Part shown: in pieces, positions 59,760-64,000 of the stretch
How the letters are laid out: every line of letters begins with the position of its first letter
Position numbering within the stretch: the first letter of the stretch is position 1
Origin: Haberlea rhodopensis
Taxonomy: Eukaryota; Streptophyta; Magnoliopsida; Lamiales; Gesneriaceae
Assembly: GCA_907163345.1 (NCBI GenBank)
Contig: CAJQUN010000057.1
Location: forward strand, 248,001-312,000
Direction: 5' to 3'
Length of the DNA: 64,000 bases
Program-made: the position numbers and the translations under genes
The notes under the pieces: model-generated
Database searches by the model: none
Told to the model about the DNA's origin: nothing
Seen by the model: the letters and a program-made list of their open reading frames with translations, nothing else

Positions 59760-61806
59760 TGTGATATCCCCGAAATGATTAATTGCAGCTTAGTGCATTA
59801 ATTGTGTTGTCATGATTAATTATGGTGGTAATTAATTATGTGTTGGAATTATTATGTTGAAATGTTTAGTCACATGGTAGATGTGATCGGGTAGCATTTC
59901 AGGGTGCATTTTGGGTATGTTGGGAATTATGGTTGGAAGCATGATTTATTTGCCTTGGTTAGCAATTAATTAGAAATCATGTGTTTAATTGATATTTTGG
60001 TGCATTTGGTTTAATGCTTTGGAAAATATCATGTTGGGGTGTTTTATACACCATGGGTTGTGGATTGCATTTTTAATTAACTCAACTTTTATACCCAAAC
60101 CCCACCTCATCCTTTCTCACTTTACCTTTACCAAACATCACCCAAACCCTTCCCCTTTCTCTCCATTTTCGAGTTCCAGCTTTGGGGTGAAGAGAAACCT
60201 TTCAAAAATCTTGATTTGTGGAGTATATTGGGTGATTTGAGGTCCCCAAGAGGTATGGATACCTCATGGTTAATTTTGTTGTGTTTTATTTAAGTTTGGG
60301 TTGATTTTGAAGGGTTTTAAAATGGGTTTGTGTTGGGTTGTTGTAGTTGAGATTGAGGGTTGGATTTATACTTGTTTTGAAGTATATTTTGGTGGTTTAA
60401 GTTGTTATTTATGATGTTGTTTGATTGTGTAAGTGTTGGGATGGATTGGATGAAAATTTTGGTGCAAAAATGGCAGAAATCGCGCATCTGCGCGAGGCGA
60501 TCGATCGCCTGAAAAGAGGCGACCGATCGCCAAGGGACAGTAAGCTTTTCGAAGGATAGGCGATCGATCACCTAAAATGAGGCGACCGATCGCCGAGAGG
60601 CAGTAGCCAAATCAAAGGAATGGCGATCGATCGCCATGTTTGAGGCGACCGATCGCCGCAGTGGAAATTTTGGGGCGACCGATCGCCTGAGGGAAGCGAT
60701 CGATCGCCGCCTGTGGATTTTTTGGGAAATGATTTATTTTGTCAAATTTTGGTATTTGGCTATTATTTGGCTTCTAATATGGGGTTGTGTGATTGTGTAG
60801 AACCATCCCAGGTAGCAACGTAACCAAGGAACTGAAGCCATATCAAATCCACTTTTGGAAAGGTACGTAGTGGACGTACGGGCACCCAACGGTACATGTA
60901 TCTTATATACTCATTGTTTATGCATTGTGGATGCGAGTATATATGTGGTATTGCATTGTGGATGCAAATACATGTTATGCATGAAGTTTATAGATGCATA
61001 TGATTATTGGTGCACATCCCATGAGTCGTGGTCATCCCTTGATGATTTTAATGCTTGCCGCTATTTGTTTGGTTCCGCTAAATGTGAAGCGAGGGGTGGG
61101 AGCGTCGCATGTCACATTTGAGCGTGGTTATCATATAGGGCGAGGAAAGGGTATTTGCCGCTCAATGTGAGGCGAGGGGTGGGAGTCCCGCATGTCCATT
61201 GAAGCGAGGTTATCCTATGCCGCCTATATGTAAATAAGCGAGGGGCATTAAAATACATTGTGATGGACAGACTAGGGATTGGTGATCAGTATTTGGTATT
61301 GATGAGCTGGTATATGTCATGACATGTTTAGACCATTAAAAATAATCTATTGATTATACTCATGAGTTATGGTACAGGGACAACTAAACGGGAAGCGTTT
61401 GAAATGCATGGGAAAACAGGAAGTGTTTTATTATGATTATGCATTTACGCTTTATCTTCATATTGTGTTGAATATGAATGATTATTATTGCTCATGTTTG
61501 GGGGTTATCCTTGTAGGTACACGTTTGGCATGATAGAAGGGCTAGACGGGTTGAGACAGTGAGCTTGAGGATGCTTTTGTGAATTGAAGGACAGGATTAT
61601 TTTTTGCCTAGTGTCTACTCTAGGAGTAGTGTAAAACTAGTTGATAACATTCATTTGATGGGGAATGTAATTAATCCATGTTTGGAAGTCCTTATTTTTG
61701 GCATGTAATGCTTAAGCTCATAAACTCAACACGTTATTTCTCACTCTGATTATTTATTTAGCTCTATTATGCCTTGGTTCCGCATTTAAGGATTAGGGTC
61801 CTTACA
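59760..61806 (+). repeat. 3' LTR of complete Tekay-type element (2047 bp)
   Basis: Same termini as the 5' LTR, plus an extra 84 bp bounded by repeats of GCGAGGGGTGGGAG at about 61090-61186. Followed by the target duplication AAGAT. Confidence 0.95.
60498..60706. repeat. Four palindrome pairs in 3' LTR
   Basis: Core starts 60498/60520, 60561/60583, 60624/60646 and 60676/60697, spacing 22, 22, 22 and 21. The core at 60561 ends in A instead of G, and 60646 is CGACCGATCG where the 5' LTR has CGAACGATCG. Confidence 0.92.
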
Positions 61807-61995
61807 AAGATGTTCCAAAATCCTAGGATGGTTGATGGATGGAGGTAGATGATGGTGATATGGATGGGTGAATGAAGGCTCTTCCTAGGGTGTAAAAGTC
61901 TGATTCTAATGTAATTTATAGAGGAAAGAGAATATTAAGCTTATTTGTTGGACAAAAAATCTAAAAGGAATTTATTTTTCAAAAATTCATTCGGG

Positions 61996-62151
61996 CGATC
62001 GATCGCCACTTCATCGCGATTGATCGCGTTATCTTTCTGCCGCTTGGCGATCGATCGCCAAAATAGGGCGATCGATCGCTGAATTCTAAACTTTGTGTCT
62101 TCAACTTTCTGCTGGTATGCGACCGATCTCCTCATTCTTCGCAATAGATCA
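61996..62151. repeat. Three palindrome pairs in Athila-like LTR
   Basis: Core starts 61996/62017, 62048/62069 and 62120/62142, spacing 21, 21 and 22. Perfect cores at 61996, 62048 and 62069; the last pair is degenerate (CGACCGATCT, CAATAGATCA). Confidence 0.88.
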
Positions 62152-62377
62152 TTGCATGAAATTCTTCATAAGTGTGATATTTTTGTCCTTCCTTCGACGT
62201 GTTCGCTCGGTTTGGTCTTTTTTCTTCATTTTTAGCTTATTTTCCTCACTTTTATGCATATCACCCTTGATTCCTGAAACATACAAATATATACCAAAAA
62301 ACGTAAAATTGTCCAGGAATTAATACGAAAACCATTAGAAATTTATAGCAATATAAGTGTAAAAATGACACTTATCA

Positions 62378-63463
62378 ACTCCCCCAAACTTATCACTTGA
62401 TCGTCCTCAATTAAGCATTAAAATCACAAGGTAGAGTTCATTCTCGATACTTGAAACAAATTATTTCATGATTTGCAATATTATCAGAATTCTCACACAC
62501 ATACAAAAGTTGACAAGACATATTTTCTCCTAAATCAAGCAACACATCTCAAAATCGTAACATGTGTGTGTGCTATTGTAGATCTCAAGTTTCATGCACA
62601 TCTTCAAGATCAAATAATGCTAATCAACTCAAAGCCAAGATTATCGTTAAGCACCCCATAGGCCTATTTTTAAACAACTTCTCCACTAATGATAGTTACC
62701 CTAGACTTGGATCAAAAGGTCTTTTTAAGCTTGTAATGTTGGGCCTTTGGTGTCGGTTTCAAAGAAAAGATAGGATATGATAAGCGCAAAGAAGAGAGTA
62801 TAATCATATAAAGTTCAAATTTTCGTACAATTTGAGCTTCTCTTCTCAATGCCTTTTCGTTACATCTTTTCTTTTTTCTCTTTTTCTCATTCATCAATCT
62901 TTTTTAATAAGCTCATCAAGATATAACAATTCACGTGCATAAAATGAGATTCATTATACTCTATTATTCTTTTTCAGTTAGGCTCAAAAGTGGACACTAG
63001 TGATTTAATGTAAACAATGTAAGCTTGAAAGACTCAAATATTCCAAAGATCGCATTAATCATGTTCAAGTCAAGTTCATAATTATAAAATTTCACCTCAA
63101 AGTGCCATCAAATAGGTTCTAGAATACTCTAAGATGCTCAAGACAAATCATAGTTCACAAAATTATTCACTATCCAACATGTAATCCACAAGATCATGAC
63201 TCAATATGCTCAATATATTCCTCATTCTTGTCATGCTAACTCAACAAACGATATTCATGTACAAGTCTCACAATCATATGAAACCTTGGTTTAGAAAATA
63301 GAATCTCGCAAAATTGTTGTGATAAGGCTAAGTTTTGTCATCATCGAAAAAGAGAAATTGATAGGAAATATTTAGTTTTGGTGTGACAGAACCATTTGAA
63401 ATGTCCAGCTCAGCCCTGATCCAAGTCCGTTGAAATTAGGAATAACAGAAATATTCGTTAACA
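62378..63463 (-). other. Polypurine tract and 3' non-coding region of Athila-like element
   Basis: Starts with the purine tract (minus strand) next to the LTR at 62377. Further sequence resembles 46818-47900 (shared CTCAAAAGTGGACACTAG and CAAGACAAATCATAGTTCAC). No coding sequence is seen. Confidence 0.65.
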
Positions 63464-63915
63464 TGTAACACCCTAATTTCGAAAACTGTAATTCCAATCT
63501 TAATTAATGGTCAGTAGTTATAAATAAGATTATAGGATCAAAAGCCTCGATTAGGACACGTGGAAGTGCTTACAGTCTTGTCATCTTAAAGTAAAAAGCT
63601 ACTTCTAACCTACTATGCAGTAGCTATGCAATAATCATGCAGCGGCTGCACATCAATTATTCATTAGTTGTGCAGATGATTTAGTAGTTGTACAGAAATG
63701 ATGCAGCAACCTATGTTGCAATAATGCAGCACCTATGGAATAATGATACAACACATATGCAGATGCCACGCAGGCACCACACATACACCATGCAGTTGCC
63801 ACTCAAGCGCAATGCAGTTGCCACAGGCTCCCTGCAGAAGCACCCAACGTAGCACACCTGCATCACAAATGACACGTAGCAGCACTGCAGCAGTTGGTGT
63901 GCGCTTATCGTGTAC
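63464..63915. other. Possible truncated LTR with TGCAG-rich stretch
   Basis: TGTAACACCCTAATTTCG at 63464 resembles the start of a minus-strand chromovirus LTR. About 63600-63900 is unusually rich in TGCAG/CTGCA and ATGCAGTTGCCAC words. It is cut by the next LTR at 63916. No reading frame with a domain. Confidence 0.35.
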
Positions 63916-64000
63916 TGATCGCGATTTATTTAAACAATAAATTTCAGTGTAGCACGATTACACCGCAAGTGCACAAGTTTTAGTATAGATGATTAATATC
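63916..64000 (-). repeat. End of another Athila-like LTR (runs off right edge)
   Basis: TGATCGCGATTTATTTAAACA and the block with ACCGCAAGTGCAC match the LTR ends at 52186 and 1421. No tRNA-Asp primer site lies to its left, so either the internal region was deleted or this is a separate insertion. Confidence 0.7.

Larger units (their letters stand above)
53010..61806 (+). mobile_element. Structurally complete Tekay-type chromovirus (8797 bp)
   Basis: 5' LTR 53010-54974, primer site 54979-54990, one gag-pol ORF 55188-59747, polypurine tract ending 59759, 3' LTR 59760-61806 and perfect target duplication AAGAT (53005-53009 and 61807-61811). The LTRs differ by scattered single changes and one 84-bp indel, so the insertion is fairly recent. 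The C-terminal chromodomain-like region and long LTRs place it with Tekay/Del chromoviruses. The palindromic array is in both LTRs. Confidence 0.95.
52186..62377 (-). repeat. Athila-like LTR split by the complete Tekay-type element
   Basis: Pieces 52186-53009 and 61812-62377 total 1390 bp. It starts TGATAAGTGTC at 62377 and ends CGCGATCA at 52186. A minus-strand purine tract GTTTGGGGGAGT at 62378-62390 abuts its start, so it is a 3' LTR whose internal region lies to the right. Confidence 0.85.

Noticed and set aside
53010..61806. Calling the complete Tekay-type element fully autonomous
   Set aside because: Although the ORF is open, the RNase H aspartate is Tyr and an integrase motif lacks a residue, so activity is doubtful.

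Overview
The window is nuclear DNA from a flowering plant, almost certainly a eudicot. It is AT-rich, has spliced genes with GT/AG introns, and is dominated by nested LTR retrotransposons primed by tRNA-iMet or tRNA-Asp. Plant-specific protein families are present: plant mobile domain, MULE transposase, a PRE-type atypical bHLH and an Athila-type ORF. I cannot name the species. No bacterial operon, CRISPR array, rRNA or tRNA gene was seen.

Layout. 1-2924: an Athila-like element on the minus strand (gag remnant, tRNA-Asp primer site, one LTR). 4480-5674: a decayed Copia remnant (minus). 5771-29713: an old non-coding LTR element on the minus strand, itself invaded three times. The invaders are a decayed Tekay-type chromovirus (9070-17055, TSD ATATC), a 1.54-kb solo LTR (18077-19619, TSD CTCAA), and a very young 9.58-kb non-coding LTR element (20003-29580, TSD CCCAA, equal-length LTRs that look identical). 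29714-30605 is a minisatellite of GAGCTCGGACGCTCGC units. 32096-32914 holds two MITEs. 33061-39765 is a Mutator-like element carrying a broken transposase and a broken, intron-containing plant-mobile-domain gene, with hairpin clusters at both ends.

The only convincing intact host gene is at 41487-45188: a two-exon, 94-residue PRE/ILI-type non-DNA-binding bHLH protein with a 3.4-kb intron that contains a MITE-like repeat. Downstream lies another Athila-like element (45536-52010, minus). Its plant-transposon-domain ORF is split by a TG...CA block (48934-50724), which itself contains a hAT-type MITE. A further Athila-like LTR (52186-62377, minus) is split by a structurally complete Tekay-type chromovirus (53010-61806, TSD AAGAT) with an uninterrupted 1519-residue gag-pol ORF. 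The right edge contains more Athila-like sequence.

The most striking signal crosses element families. LTRs of Tekay-type, Athila-like and a third LTR type all carry an array of the palindrome CGATCGATCG. Sites are mostly arranged as four successive pairs, and members of a pair start 21-22 bp apart, about two helical turns. Core and spacing are kept while flanking bases and inter-pair sequence differ by family. I know of no named feature that this matches, and it is the best candidate here for an undescribed regulatory or silencing-related module.
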